Origin: Lachnospira sp.
GTDB lineage: Bacteria > Bacillota > Clostridia > Lachnospirales > Lachnospiraceae
DNA length: 64,000 nt
Assembly: GCA_015057605.1 (NCBI GenBank)
Contig: SVDX01000011.1
Location: 1-64,000, forward strand
Reading direction: 5' to 3'
Below, piece by piece: positions 9,267 through 18,812 of this stretch. Made by a program: the position numbers and the translations under genes. The number at the start of each line of letters is the position of its first letter. The stretch's first letter is position 1. The notes below the pieces were generated by a model. The model was not told the origin of the DNA. It searched no databases and saw only the letters and a program-made list of their open reading frames with translations.

Positions 9267-9347
9267 ACGCATCCTACTTTTCTTTGACTTTTTTAGTATT
9301 ATACTTTAAAATGTAGTAAATATCAAACATAGAAAGGAATTACAACA

Positions 9348-9869
9348 ATGTCACAAAATCCAATCGTTACATTCGAAATGGAAAATGGCGGCAAAATGGT
9401 TGCCGAATTATATCCGGATGTAGCACCTAACACAGTTAAAAATTTTATTAGTCTTATTAACAAGGGTTATTATAATGGACTTTGCTTCCACCGTGTTATA
9501 AAAGGCTTTATGATTCAGGGAGGTTGTCCTGAAGGTACAGGTATGGGAGGTCCTGGCTACACTATAAAGGGTGAATTTAGTAGCAATGGCTTTGAAAACA
9601 ATTTAGAGCACACAATGGGTGTTTTATCAATGGCAAGAGCTATGCATCCAGATTCAGCTGGTTCACAATTCTTTATTATGGATGAGGCTGCACCTCACTT
9701 AGATGGCGCATATGCTGCATTCGGCAAATTAACAGATGGTGTTGAAACTCTTAAAGAAATCAGTTCTACAGCTACTGATTTTAGAGACAGACCTCTTGCT
9801 CCACAGATTATCAAATCGGTAACTGTAGACACATTTGGTGTTGAATATGGAGAGCCTGAAAAAGAATAG
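9348..9869 (+). CDS. Peptidyl-prolyl cis-trans isomerase, cyclophilin type
   Basis: 173-residue cytoplasmic cyclophilin without signal peptide. The active-site segment FHRVIKGFMIQGG (Arg in FHRV) and GSQFFIM are intact, as is LDGAYAAFGKL. It catalyses proline isomerisation during protein folding. RBS AGAAAGGAAT lies 8 bases before the ATG. Monocistronic by context. Confidence 0.93.
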   Translation: MSQNPIVTFEMENGGKMVAELYPDVAPNTVKNFISLINKGYYNGLCFHRVIKGFMIQGGCPEGTGMGGPGYTIKGEFSSNGFENNLEHTMGVLSMARAMHPDSAGSQFFIMDEAAPHLDGAYAAFGKLTDGVETLKEISSTATDFRDRPLAPQIIKSVTVDTFGVEYGEPEKE

Positions 9870-10010
9870 TATCGTTCATATTTTGTTCATATTTACTTCA
9901 ATAAAGATTTACATTATAAACATTGTTTTTTCACTTATTAACAATATAATGTACTCATAAGAACAGATTACAACGATTCAGTCGTTAATGATATAATAAA
10001 TTTTTTTCAT

Positions 10011-10040
10011 AAAAAGGCGAACAATTTTTATTGTTCGCCT
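10011..10040 (-). terminator. Intrinsic terminator of the 97-residue membrane protein gene
   Basis: A perfect ten-base stem AGGCGAACAA (10015-10024) / TTGTTCGCCT (10031-10040) is followed on the minus strand by a T run and is placed 50 bases after the stop codon. On the plus strand no T run follows. The rest of 9870-10014 is AT-rich with no gene seen. Confidence 0.7.
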
Positions 10041-10090
10041 CCTCCCATTTTATGGGTAATTTGTTCACTTGTATAAAATAGAATCTCATA

Positions 10091-10384
10091 TTATATAAAA
10101 AGGTCAAATAAGTTTGATGCGACAATCATTACAATCCCTGACACTATCATAATAATCGATAGTTTCTTTTCCTTCATAAGTGTTTTAGCATCTGGATGTT
10201 CTAAGGTCTGATTCCTCAAATCAAAAAATATATGCCATTCCCTTTTATTAGCGCTTTTCTTAATTATTCCTAAAAACAGCACAATCATCCCCACTATGCA
10301 TAATATAAATGCCAAAAAAGCCATAAGTGGATTGCCCTCTTCTTCTGTAGCTACCGTAGCTAAAGCCAACATTGTATTTAACAT
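10091..10384 (-). CDS. Small two-span membrane protein, unknown
   Basis: 97 residues with a hydrophobic segment at about 20-42 and another at about 76-96, separated by a polar loop (EWHIFFDLRNQTLEHPDAKTL). No recognised family. RBS GGAGGAA precedes the ATG and a terminator follows, so it is a real monocistronic gene. Divergent from fba. Confidence 0.65.
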   Translation of the reverse strand: MLNTMLALATVATEEEGNPLMAFLAFILCIVGMIVLFLGIIKKSANKREWHIFFDLRNQTLEHPDAKTLMKEKKLSIIMIVSGIVMIVASNLFDLFI

Positions 10385-10468
10385 AGTTTCCTCCGTTCTT
10401 AGTTTACAAGATTTTTATATTATACTACTAACTTTACGCATTTTCAACTTTCATTTTTGCGATATATT

Positions 10469-10490
10469 TGTTATAATATTATAAAATACT
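10469..10490 (+). promoter_or_regulatory. Promoter of fba
   Basis: TGTTATAAT at 10469-10477 is a perfect extended -10; the -35 region (TTTCAT at 10449-10454) is weak. Expected start of transcription about 10484, 28 bases before the translation start. Confidence 0.65.
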
Positions 10491-10511
10491 TTTATTATGG
10501 AGGATTATGTT

Positions 10512-11375
10512 ATGTTAGTATCAGCAAAAGATATGTTAGAAAAGGCTCGTGAAGGTAAGTATGCCGTAGGACAATTTAATATAAACAACCTTGAATGGGC
10601 AAAAACTATATTAGCAACTGCACAGGAATGCAACTCACCTGTTATCCTTGGTGTATCAGAAGGTGCCGGAAGATATATGTGTGGTTACAAAACAATCGTA
10701 GGTATGGTTAATGGTATGATTGAAGAGATGGGGATTACAGTTCCTGTTGCACTTCATTTAGACCATGGTTCATACGAAGCTTGCTACAAATGTATCGACG
10801 CAGGTTTCTCTTCAATTATGTTTGATGGTTCACACTATCCTATCGAAGAAAATGTTGAAAAGACAACTGAGCTTGTTAAAATTTGTGCAGATAAGGGCAT
10901 GTCACTTGAAGCCGAAGTTGGCTCAATTGGTGGCGAAGAAGACGGTGTAATTGGCGCAGGCGAATGTGCAGATCCTGAAGAATGTAAGATGATTGCAGAC
11001 TTAGGCGTTACAATGCTTGCTGCAGGAATTGGTAACATCCACGGTAAATATCCTGCAAACTGGGCTGGTTTAAGCTTCGAGACATTGGCTGCTGTTAAGG
11101 ATAAAGTTGGCGATATGCCATTAGTTCTTCATGGTGGTACTGGTATACCAGAAGATATGATTAAAAAAGCGATTTCTCTTGGCGTTGCTAAGATTAACGT
11201 TAATACAGAGTGTCAGTTAAGCTTTGCGGCAGCAACAAGAAAATACATAGAAGAAGGCAAGGACCTTGCTGGAAAGGGCTTTGACCCAAGAAAGCTTCTT
11301 GCACCAGGCTGCGAAGCAATCAAAAACACCGTTAAGGAAAAGATGGAATTATTCGGTTCAATTAATAAAGCTTAA
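10512..11375 (+). CDS. fba: Class II fructose-1,6-bisphosphate aldolase
   Basis: 287 residues. A glycolytic and gluconeogenic zinc aldolase of the cytoplasm, cleaving fructose-1,6-bisphosphate into DHAP and G3P. The zinc and active-site segments are present: LHLDHGSYE (Asp/His), GNIHGKYP, LVLHGGTGIPE, and the K+ / phosphate loop KINVNTEC. I take the ATG at 10512 because the GGAGG ribosome-binding site overlaps the earlier ATG at 10497. A tagatose- or other ketose-bisphosphate specificity cannot be excluded from sequence alone, but the full glycolytic form is most likely. Confidence 0.92.
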   Translation: MLVSAKDMLEKAREGKYAVGQFNINNLEWAKTILATAQECNSPVILGVSEGAGRYMCGYKTIVGMVNGMIEEMGITVPVALHLDHGSYEACYKCIDAGFSSIMFDGSHYPIEENVEKTTELVKICADKGMSLEAEVGSIGGEEDGVIGAGECADPEECKMIADLGVTMLAAGIGNIHGKYPANWAGLSFETLAAVKDKVGDMPLVLHGGTGIPEDMIKKAISLGVAKINVNTECQLSFAAATRKYIEEGKDLAGKGFDPRKLLAPGCEAIKNTVKEKMELFGSINKA

Positions 11376-11392
11376 TTATCAAGGAGTGTTTT

Positions 11393-12331
11393 ATGGAAGA
11401 AAATTTCAACTCAATCGATGTTGAACAGGAAGACGAAGACATTATCGAGATAAATCTTGAAGAAGAATTAGATGAGCAAGAACAGATAAAACCTATTGAA
11501 GAATCTATAGATGATAACAATGAGCCTGCCCCTAAAAAGGGCAGTCTCATTTTCAAGATACTTCGATATGCCATTATTGCAATCGCATCAATTGTTCTTT
11601 GTGTTTCTGTAGTAAACATTTATAAAATTTCACATGAATATAGTGTTAGTGATAAGGAATATGATGATATACAAGACGATATATTCGTTTCACCAACCGT
11701 ACCTAACTTTATTATCGGTGACAGCTCTTATGATGGAAGCGAGGCTCCTACTGCTGATGGTGGTTATAAGTTTTTAAATTACGACCACAACAGACTTGTT
11801 GCTATTAATGCAGACGCTATAGGCTACATAAGTCTCCCTGCTATTTCAACAAATCTTCCTGTGGTACACACAGACAATAACTCCTACTATCTCGACCATA
11901 CAATTAATGGCACCAAGAATGCAGCAGGATGTTTATTTTCAGATTCCCGCAACACACACGGCTTTGACGATCCTAACACAATCATTTATGGTCACAGTAT
12001 GAAAAATGGTGCAATGTTTGGTATGTTAAACCGATATATGCGCGAAGATTTTTACAAAACAGGTAACAATAAATACTTCTACATCTATACAAAAGAAGGC
12101 ATTTACAAATACGAAATTTTTGCTGCATGCATAGTTCCTGATAACAGTCTTGTATACTACACAAGCTATACAGAGCTTACGTTTAAGACAATCCAAGGTG
12201 TTATAGAAAAATATGCATTGTATGACACTGGCGTTACCTACGATATATCTGACAAGATATTAACTCTTTCAACCTGTGTTGACAACGATGACTCAAAACG
12301 TCTTGTTGTTTGCGCAAAAAGAATGAACTAA
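11393..12331 (+). CDS. srtB: Class B sortase
   Basis: 312 residues. A long acidic cytoplasmic N-tail (1-50), one membrane anchor (about 55-76) and an external sortase fold. The catalytic triad is visible: His201 in YGHSM, Cys295 in TLSTC and Arg303 in KRLVVCAKR. These give a class B-type transpeptidase that joins sorting-signal proteins to the cell wall or builds pili. No LPxTG-type substrate is encoded in the window. RBS AAGGAG precedes the ATG. It begins 17 bases after fba with no terminator seen, so it may be read through. Confidence 0.9.
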   Translation: MEENFNSIDVEQEDEDIIEINLEEELDEQEQIKPIEESIDDNNEPAPKKGSLIFKILRYAIIAIASIVLCVSVVNIYKISHEYSVSDKEYDDIQDDIFVSPTVPNFIIGDSSYDGSEAPTADGGYKFLNYDHNRLVAINADAIGYISLPAISTNLPVVHTDNNSYYLDHTINGTKNAAGCLFSDSRNTHGFDDPNTIIYGHSMKNGAMFGMLNRYMREDFYKTGNNKYFYIYTKEGIYKYEIFAACIVPDNSLVYYTSYTELTFKTIQGVIEKYALYDTGVTYDISDKILTLSTCVDNDDSKRLVVCAKRMN

Positions 12332-12355
12332 ATTATTTAGAAGGGAATATATTCA

Positions 12356-14467
12356 ATGAGCGATTCAATTAATATTTCAGAAATATTTGCTGAAAATGTT
12401 TTTAATGATGCTGTTATGAAAGAACGTCTTCCAAAAGATGTTTATAACAAATTACGTAATACTATTGACTTCGGCGTTGAGCTTGATCCTGCTGTTGCAA
12501 ATGTTATTGCAAATGTTATGAAGGACTGGGCCATCGGAAAAGGCGCCACACACTATACTCACTGGTTCCAACCAATGACAGGTATTACTGCCGAAAAGCA
12601 TGATTCATTTATATCTGCACCAAAGGAAGATGGCAGAGTTCTTATGGAATTCTCAGGTAAAGAATTAATTAAGGGTGAACCTGATGCATCATCCTTCCCT
12701 TCTGGTGGACTTAGAGCTACATTTGAAGCTCGAGGCTATACTGCATGGGATTGTACTTCACCTGCATTTATTAAAGAAAATGCTGCTGGTGCAACTCTTT
12801 GTATACCTACAGCCTTTTGTTCATACACTGGTGAGGCGCTTGATAACAAAACACCTCTACTTCGTTCAATGGAGGCCGTTAACACACAAGCTCTTCGTAT
12901 TTTAAAATTATTTGGAAATACAACTTCTAAGAGGGTTATACCTTCTGTTGGAGCTGAACAGGAATACTTCCTCGTAGACAGAGAAAAATATTTACAAAGA
13001 AAAGATTTAATATTTACAGGCAGAACGCTTTTTGGCGCTATGCCTCCTAAGGGTCAGGAGCTTGAAGACCACTATTTTGGTAGTATCCGTGAACGCGTTG
13101 CAGTATTTATGCGAGAAGTTAATGAAGAGCTTTGGAAACTCGGCGTTTCTGCAAAGACTCAGCATAATGAAGCTGCTCCTGCGCAACATGAGCTTGCGCC
13201 AATATATGCACAGGTAAATGTTGCCGTTGACCACAACCAATTGGTAATGGAAACCTTAAAAAAGGTCGCTGGACATCATGGTTTAACTTGTCTTTTACAT
13301 GAAAAACCATTTAGTGGTGTTAACGGTTCAGGTAAACACAATAACTGGTCGCTTACAACTGATGATGGCATAAATATGTTAGAACCAGGCAAGAAGCCTC
13401 ATGAAAATACTCAATTTTTATTAGTATTATCAGCAATTATTAAAGCGGTTGATACACACGCAGATTTGCTTAGAGAATCTGCTGCCAACGTTGGTAACGA
13501 TTTAAGATTAGGTTCAAACGAAGCACCACCTGCTATTATATCAATATTCCTTGGTGCACAATTAGAGGACCTTTTAAATCAAATTGCAACAACAGGTTCT
13601 GTTACAAATACAATGCAACGTGAACGTCTTAATACAGGTGTATCAACATTGCCAGAGCTTAAAAAGGATGCTTCTGACAGAAACAGAACATCTCCATTTG
13701 CATTTACTGGTAATAAATTTGAATTTAGAATGGTAGGCTCTTCTGCTTCAATTTCAAGTCCAAATGTTGTACTTAATACAATTGTAGCTGAAGCATTTGA
13801 TGAAATTGCAACACGCCTTGAAAATTGTAGCGATTTTGAACAAGAAGTTATGCTTATTATTCAGGAAATAATCAAAAAACACAGCCGTATCATTTTCAAT
13901 GGTAACGGTTACTCAAATGAATGGGTTGAGGAAGCTGCACGTCGTGGCCTTCCAAATCTTCCAACAATGGTTGATTCAATACCTGCTCTTATTACAGATA
14001 AAGCAATTAAACTCTTTGAAAAATTTGGTGTATTTACAAAAACAGAGCTTGAATCACGTGCCGAAATTCAATACGAGGCCTACACAAAGGCAATCAACAT
14101 TGAAGCCCGTGCAATGGTAGAAATAGCAAGCAAGCACATAATCCCGGCTGTAATCAGATATACTACTGCTTTGGCTGATTCAATCAACTCAGTAACAGCT
14201 GCCGGATGTGATGCTTCAACACAAAAGGAAATTTTAGACAGCGTAACCATCTACCTTCGAAATGCAAAGGAAGCAATGGCAAAGCTTGTTTCTAACTTAG
14301 AATATGCTAAATCAATTGCCGATGCAAAACAAAAGGCTATATATTTCAAGGATAACATAGCTACTACAATGGTAGAACTTCGCAAACCATGTGATGAATT
14401 AGAAATGCTTGTAGATAAAACATTATGGCCATTCCCATCATACGGCGATTTAATATTTGAGTTGTAG
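12356..14467 (+). CDS. glnN: Glutamine synthetase type III
   Basis: 703 residues, the length typical of GSIII, a hexameric/dodecameric enzyme making glutamine from glutamate, ammonia and ATP. Family markers: WFQPMTG near residue 65, [28 protein letters not shown] and [17 protein letters not shown] (glutamate/metal binding), GSGKHNNWS, and [15 protein letters not shown] (active-site arginines). Single large gene with RBS GAAGGGAA. GSIII is common in gut Clostridia and Bacteroidetes. Confidence 0.95.
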   Translation: MSDSINISEIFAENVFNDAVMKERLPKDVYNKLRNTIDFGVELDPAVANVIANVMKDWAIGKGATHYTHWFQPMTGITAEKHDSFISAPKEDGRVLMEFSGKELIKGEPDASSFPSGGLRATFEARGYTAWDCTSPAFIKENAAGATLCIPTAFCSYTGEALDNKTPLLRSMEAVNTQALRILKLFGNTTSKRVIPSVGAEQEYFLVDREKYLQRKDLIFTGRTLFGAMPPKGQELEDHYFGSIRERVAVFMREVNEELWKLGVSAKTQHNEAAPAQHELAPIYAQVNVAVDHNQLVMETLKKVAGHHGLTCLLHEKPFSGVNGSGKHNNWSLTTDDGINMLEPGKKPHENTQFLLVLSAIIKAVDTHADLLRESAANVGNDLRLGSNEAPPAIISIFLGAQLEDLLNQIATTGSVTNTMQRERLNTGVSTLPELKKDASDRNRTSPFAFTGNKFEFRMVGSSASISSPNVVLNTIVAEAFDEIATRLENCSDFEQEVMLIIQEIIKKHSRIIFNGNGYSNEWVEEAARRGLPNLPTMVDSIPALITDKAIKLFEKFGVFTKTELESRAEIQYEAYTKAINIEARAMVEIASKHIIPAVIRYTTALADSINSVTAAGCDASTQKEILDSVTIYLRNAKEAMAKLVSNLEYAKSIADAKQKAIYFKDNIATTMVELRKPCDELEMLVDKTLWPFPSYGDLIFEL

Positions 14468-14471
14468 TATT

Positions 14472-15350
14472 ATGAAAAAGAATTATACATATGCAATAAT
14501 AACAGTACTTATCTGGGCAACGATGGCTGCCGTGGTAAAAAAAATGTTATTTGATATACCTAATTTAGAAGCATTAGCTGTAAGTAGTTTATTTGCATTT
14601 TTGTTTTTACTACTTGTAAACATCAAAAATGGAATGATTAAAGAACTAAAGTCATATTCAATTAAGGATTATGCTGTTATGGTCATATTAGGCTTTATTG
14701 GTTTATTCTTATATTCTGCGGCGTATTACTATGGCTTATCACAATTAAGTTCACAGGAAGCCTGCATATTAAACTATTTATGGCCTATTATGCTCGTCAT
14801 ATTCTCTTGCATAATTTTGAAAGAAAAAATGACTCTTATGAAAGGCATAGCTATGCTGTGTTCTTTTGTTGGCATTATAGTTCTTTCAATGGGAACTAAA
14901 GGTAGTGCCTCTGGCAATACAACACTTGGGATTATTAGTTGTATTATTGCTGCTATATGCTACGGACTATTTTCTGTTCTTAATAAGAAAGTGGATTTTA
15001 ACCAGAATATTTCAATGATGATTATTTGGTTAACAGTAGCCATTTTTTCAATACCACTTGGACTTATAACTGAAAAATGGGTTTTCATTGAAGGAACACA
15101 GTGGATTGGTATATTATGGCTTGGAATTGTAGTCAATGCCATCGCATATCTGCTTTGGGCGTTAGCCTTAAAGGATATTGAAAATACAGCTAAAATAGCA
15201 AATATGGCATATTTAATTCCATTTTTATCATTAGTTATATCTGCGGTATTTTTGAAGGAACAAATAAAACTTCAAGCAATAATAGCTCTTATTTTAATTA
15301 TTGGGGGAATACTGCTACAAAATTTTTATGAGATAAAATGTAATAAATAA
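14472..15350 (+). CDS. EamA/DMT family transporter
   Basis: 292 residues with ten predicted membrane spans and the internal repeat of two EamA domains (first about 5-140, second about 150-290). The segment SAAYYYGLSQLSSQEACILNYLWPIMLVIFS is typical of the family. These export amino acids or other metabolites; the substrate is unknown. The ATG at 14472 lies 4 bases after the glnN stop; an upstream TTG inside glnN is less likely. Same transcript as glnN is probable, fitting a role in nitrogen metabolism or amino-acid export. Confidence 0.85.
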   Translation: MKKNYTYAIITVLIWATMAAVVKKMLFDIPNLEALAVSSLFAFLFLLLVNIKNGMIKELKSYSIKDYAVMVILGFIGLFLYSAAYYYGLSQLSSQEACILNYLWPIMLVIFSCIILKEKMTLMKGIAMLCSFVGIIVLSMGTKGSASGNTTLGIISCIIAAICYGLFSVLNKKVDFNQNISMMIIWLTVAIFSIPLGLITEKWVFIEGTQWIGILWLGIVVNAIAYLLWALALKDIENTAKIANMAYLIPFLSLVISAVFLKEQIKLQAIIALILIIGGILLQNFYEIKCNK

Positions 15351-15376
15351 AAAGAGTTGCCACTGGCAACTCTTTT
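15350..15376. terminator. Bidirectional intrinsic terminator between EamA gene and luxS
   Basis: Perfect stem AAAGAGTTGCC (15351-15361) / GGCAACTCTTT (15365-15375) with loop ACT, T runs on both strands, located at the convergent junction. It overlaps the luxS stop codon. Confidence 0.9.
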
Positions 15377-15821
15377 ACAATATCTCTCTATATTTCTTTG
15401 CATATATCTTTGCTTCCATAAGGTTGTTATCAAGGTAATTACCGCACTCAACCGCTGTCGCACCCGGTATATCTCCTTCAAATTCAATTATGAAATCCAA
15501 CATATCCTTTATACACGCCTTAATATCCTCTGGTTCCTTATCTCCCTTTAGTATAAGGTAAAAGCCTGTTCTACATCCCATAGGTCCAAAATAAACCACT
15601 TCCGATTTGATATCTTCTCTATTACGCAAATATGTAGCACCCAAATGCTCTATTGTATGAATACCAGCTGTTGTCATACTAAGTTCAAAATTAGGACGTA
15701 TAAATCTCAAATCAAAGGTTGTAACCAATGTGTTACCTACTTCATCCTTTCTGGATACATATATACCTGGAAGAAGCTTTAAATGATCCACACAAAAGCT
15801 TTCTATTCTCTTTAATTCCAT
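15375..15821 (-). CDS. luxS: S-ribosylhomocysteine lyase LuxS
   Basis: 148 residues. Splits S-ribosylhomocysteine into homocysteine and the AI-2 precursor DPD in the activated methyl cycle. The metal-binding HTIEH (His55, Glu58, His59) and Cys126 in AVECGN are present, and the active-site Cys83 in GCRTG is intact. Start ATG overlaps the degV stop (TAATG), so translation is coupled. An upstream in-frame start would lie inside degV and has no ribosome-binding site. Confidence 0.95.
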   Translation of the reverse strand: MELKRIESFCVDHLKLLPGIYVSRKDEVGNTLVTTFDLRFIRPNFELSMTTAGIHTIEHLGATYLRNREDIKSEVVYFGPMGCRTGFYLILKGDKEPEDIKACIKDMLDFIIEFEGDIPGATAVECGNYLDNNLMEAKIYAKKYREIL

Positions 15822-16693
15822 TAATATCTTACCTTTCTTGCACATGCTACTGCTAATGCTCCCGGTCCTATATGACAGGAAACACTAAGTGATAATGGGT
15901 CACACGATACTATCTCACATGTAGGATATTTCTCTGCTAATACCTTTTTAAGCTCATTAGCTTCTTCAAAATTCTGAGTATGAGCTATCATAAGGCGAAT
16001 AGCATTATTCTCATAATCCTCTTTAAATCTTTCATGTATATCCTTATCAAGTGCATCAAGCATAACCTTCTTTGCCTGCGCAAAGCCTCTTACCTTAGCA
16101 TAAGCATCTAACTTACCGCCTTGAATCTGAAGCACCGGTTTTAAGTTAAGTATTGTTCCGATTGCCGCAGCTGCCGGTGTAAGTCTTCCACCCTTCTTTA
16201 AATATTTAAGAGTTGCTAACGTTATATAAATGCTGGATTCCAAGCTTTCAGTTTCTAATATTTCTTTAATCTGCGCTGCGCTCTTTCCTGCATTTGAAAG
16301 CTCTATTGCATCTTCTACAGATTGCTTTTGTGTAACTGAAATTCTTCTATTATCTACAACTACTACCTTACCATCATAATCTGCCGATAAGCCAACTGCT
16401 GTATCGCATGAACCGCTAAGGCCACTTGACATTGGTATATGAACAATCTCATCATATTCCTTTAAGAGATTGTCCCACATATCTATAATATAAGCAGGTG
16501 CTGGTTGCGATGTCGACACATCCACATCATCATCTAATATCTGATAAAATTGCTCCTGCGAAAGCGAAATATCCTCTAAATATTGCTTTTCCTTTATAAA
16601 AAATGGCATTGGTACTACATACACGCCCATTTCTTTTGCCTCAATTTGTGTAATACCACTATTGCTATCTGTAACTATTGCTATCTTAGACAT
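15821..16693 (-). CDS. DegV family fatty-acid-binding protein
   Basis: 290 residues. DegV/FakB-type proteins bind fatty acids and hand them to a FakA kinase for phosphorylation. Markers: N-terminal KIAIVTDSNSGI, the conserved IPMSSGLSGS (lipid-binding serine region), and VVVVDNRRISVTQKQ. Located upstream of and coupled with luxS. RBS AGGAGGAAA. Confidence 0.9.
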   Translation of the reverse strand: MSKIAIVTDSNSGITQIEAKEMGVYVVPMPFFIKEKQYLEDISLSQEQFYQILDDDVDVSTSQPAPAYIIDMWDNLLKEYDEIVHIPMSSGLSGSCDTAVGLSADYDGKVVVVDNRRISVTQKQSVEDAIELSNAGKSAAQIKEILETESLESSIYITLATLKYLKKGGRLTPAAAAIGTILNLKPVLQIQGGKLDAYAKVRGFAQAKKVMLDALDKDIHERFKEDYENNAIRLMIAHTQNFEEANELKKVLAEKYPTCEIVSCDPLSLSVSCHIGPGALAVACARKVRY

Positions 16694-16777
16694 TTTTTCC
16701 TCCTGTATGTTGTTTACAACTCTAATATAATAGCATAAAACATATGTAAAGGCAAGAGTATTCCCCCTGCCCTATTA

Positions 16778-17356
16778 TTACTTTACTATTGGCTGAATTT
16801 GCACTCCATCAAGAGCCATTTCCAAGGTCGGAATTATGTCCTTTACATACGCAATCATGGATTTTGGCTTTCCTTTAGGATTATCCTCACCAAATGGCAC
16901 AAAATATATTTCCTTTACCGCCATTAATCCGCCAATATTTTTAAAATTCATTCCTAACGCATCATTAGTCGAAACTGATATAACTAATGGTTTTTTATTA
17001 CGGCTATGACTTTTTGCTGCCATAAGCACCGGAGTATCTGTAATTCCATGATACAGCTTTGCAAGTGTATTTCCCGTACATGGTGCTATTATCATTATGT
17101 CTGTTAGATTTTTAGGTCCAATAGGTTCAGCATCAGCTATTGTAAGTATTGCCTTGTTACCTGTAATTTCTTCTATCTCTTTTACATATTCCTTTGCATT
17201 GCAAAAACGTGTATCCGTACTTTGTGCATTATAAGAAAATATAGGTATTACATTAGCCTTTTCTTCTACTAATTTTTTAATTTCCTCTTTTATCTGTGCA
17301 AATGTACAAAATGAGCCTGTTATGGCAAATCCTACATTCTTTCCTTCTAATTTCAC
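16778..17356 (-). CDS. dpaB: Dipicolinate synthase subunit B
   Basis: 192 residues. SpoVFB-type flavoprotein-like subunit; with DpaA it makes dipicolinic acid in the mother cell, the calcium-chelating compound of the spore core. The flavoprotein-like start VGFAITGSFCTFAQIKEEI and the segment IIAPCTGNTLAKLYHGITDTPVLMAAKSHSRNKKPLV are characteristic. It overlaps the dpaA stop by 4 bases. Implies the organism sporulates or did so recently. Confidence 0.93.
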   Translation of the reverse strand: MKLEGKNVGFAITGSFCTFAQIKEEIKKLVEEKANVIPIFSYNAQSTDTRFCNAKEYVKEIEEITGNKAILTIADAEPIGPKNLTDIMIIAPCTGNTLAKLYHGITDTPVLMAAKSHSRNKKPLVISVSTNDALGMNFKNIGGLMAVKEIYFVPFGEDNPKGKPKSMIAYVKDIIPTLEMALDGVQIQPIVK

Positions 17357-18189
17357 AATTCCACTCCTAACATTGCTTTATTTAATATTTTCGCAGAGGT
17401 CATAGGTGCATATTTCCCTGGTATTGAAAGGCAATGTCTTGCACATATACCATATTCTTCACATGCAATAAAATCCACTCCTCCAGGATTTGAAGCGATA
17501 TCTATGATTATCGCTGTCTTTTTCATTTTACGTATATGTTCTCCTAAAAGTATCTTGTTAGGAATTGTGTTAAAAACAAAATCAAATCTGCCTATTTTGT
17601 CACCCATATCCTTTAGCAAAAATGTATTCAAGCCCATACTGCCCGCACTTGCCAATGCATTTTCGCTTCTTGCCGTTACATATACATTTGCATCTAAGCC
17701 TTTAAGCTTGTTAGCGAGTGTTTTTGCGCATCTGCCATAGCCTAAGACTAAGCATCTGCTTCCATGAATATTTAATGGAGACTCCATCATAGCATTTGCA
17801 ATTGCTCCTTCTGCTGTTGCGATGCTATTTTGAATAGCCACTGTTTCCATCCCCATAAAATCATATAACTGTATAGATTTTTCCTCCATACAGTTACGAA
17901 ATTCATTTGTAAACATACCACCAAATACCTTTGTGTTGCGGGACACATTGTTACAAAAGTCCGCAAGTGATATGGTTTTGTTACTTATCATTGTGTTTAT
18001 ATGCACATTATCCTTGCTAAATGGAATTGGCAAAATGTATATATCTGCATTCTTTAACAGCTGATTTACATTATGCGTCTCATCCTCTTCTAAAAGTCCG
18101 TAAGACTCGACGCTATAACCCATATTCCTTAGCTCCTTTAGCATATATTTTTGTCGCAAATCACCGCCGATAAAACAAAAATTATTCAT
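17353..18189 (-). CDS. dpaA: Dipicolinate synthase subunit A
   Basis: 278 residues. SpoVFA: NAD(P)-binding, with an N-terminal GGDLRQKYM and the nucleotide-binding loop VLGYGRCAKTLA (GxGxxx type). I chose the ATG at 18189 because an AGGA ribosome-binding site precedes it; the ATG at 18207 lacks one. First gene of the dpaAB operon, preceded by a SigK-type promoter that overlaps the end of the upstream DUF436 gene. Mother-cell expression is therefore expected. Confidence 0.92.
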   Translation of the reverse strand: MNNFCFIGGDLRQKYMLKELRNMGYSVESYGLLEEDETHNVNQLLKNADIYILPIPFSKDNVHINTMISNKTISLADFCNNVSRNTKVFGGMFTNEFRNCMEEKSIQLYDFMGMETVAIQNSIATAEGAIANAMMESPLNIHGSRCLVLGYGRCAKTLANKLKGLDANVYVTARSENALASAGSMGLNTFLLKDMGDKIGRFDFVFNTIPNKILLGEHIRKMKKTAIIIDIASNPGGVDFIACEEYGICARHCLSIPGKYAPMTSAKILNKAMLGVEL

Positions 18190-18222
18190 ATGATATTTCC
18201 TACTCATTTTGAAAATATATTA

Positions 18223-18249
18223 TATCTTATGATGAAATGCGCATTTTGT
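18223..18249 (-). promoter_or_regulatory. SigK-type mother-cell promoter for dpaAB
   Basis: On the minus strand the sequence CATAAGATA (plus coordinates 18223-18231) matches the SigK -10 consensus CATANNNTA exactly. The -35 AC (18248-18249) lies exactly 16 bases upstream, the expected spacing for SigK. Start of transcription would be about 18212, near the dpaA start at 18189. In Bacillus subtilis spoVF is SigK-dependent, which fits. Match by eye only. Confidence 0.7.
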
Positions 18250-18251
18250 TA

Positions 18252-18785
18252 CTAACAATACATAGCTCTTTCTCCACCAATATACTTTGGACGCACTCTG
18301 GCCGCAAGTATATTAGCTTCACCAATCTTATTAAGCTTTAATCTTACTGGCACTGCCACTCTCTTTAGATGCATACCAATAAGTGTTCCGCCTATATCAA
18401 GGCCTGCATCAGCCTTTACCTCTTCTATCATTACAGGATTATCAAAGCCCTTGTATGCTGCTGTTGCAAATGAACCACCAGCCTTTGGCTTAGGCACAAC
18501 GCTTACTATTTCGAAATTAGTTGCTGCTGCATTTTCAATTACTAAGGCTCTGTTAAGGTGCTCACAGCATTGTGCTGCAAGATAAATTCCTCTTGGCTTT
18601 AAAACCTCCATAATAGCCTCGAAAACTGCCTCTCCAACAGCCGGGCTTGATTCACTGCCAAGCTTATGTCCACATATTTCACTTGAAGAGCAACCAACAA
18701 CAAGTATTTGTCCTGCTTTAAGATTAGATTCTTCTATAAGCTCTAAAACGACCTCTTTAGTTTGATTTTTAATACTTTCTATCAT
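18252..18785 (-). CDS. UPF0340 / TIGR01440 (DUF436) family protein
   Basis: 177 residues. The family pattern (LVVGCSSSEICGHKLGSESSP, IYLAAQCCEHLNRALVIE, GLDIGGTLIGMHLKRVAVPVR) is unmistakable, but no activity is known. Cytoplasmic. The ATG at 18785 follows AGAAAGG; a GTG at 18794 overlaps that site and is not preferred. Located between the cellulase lipoprotein and dpaA. Confidence 0.9.
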   Translation of the reverse strand: MIESIKNQTKEVVLELIEESNLKAGQILVVGCSSSEICGHKLGSESSPAVGEAVFEAIMEVLKPRGIYLAAQCCEHLNRALVIENAAATNFEIVSVVPKPKAGGSFATAAYKGFDNPVMIEEVKADAGLDIGGTLIGMHLKRVAVPVRLKLNKIGEANILAARVRPKYIGGERAMYC

Positions 18786-18812
18786 ATTTGACACCTTTCT
18801 TCCATTAATTTT

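Noticed and set aside
9870-10014. Possible small RNA after cyclophilin
   Set aside because: AT-rich with no stable structure apart from the minus-strand terminator.
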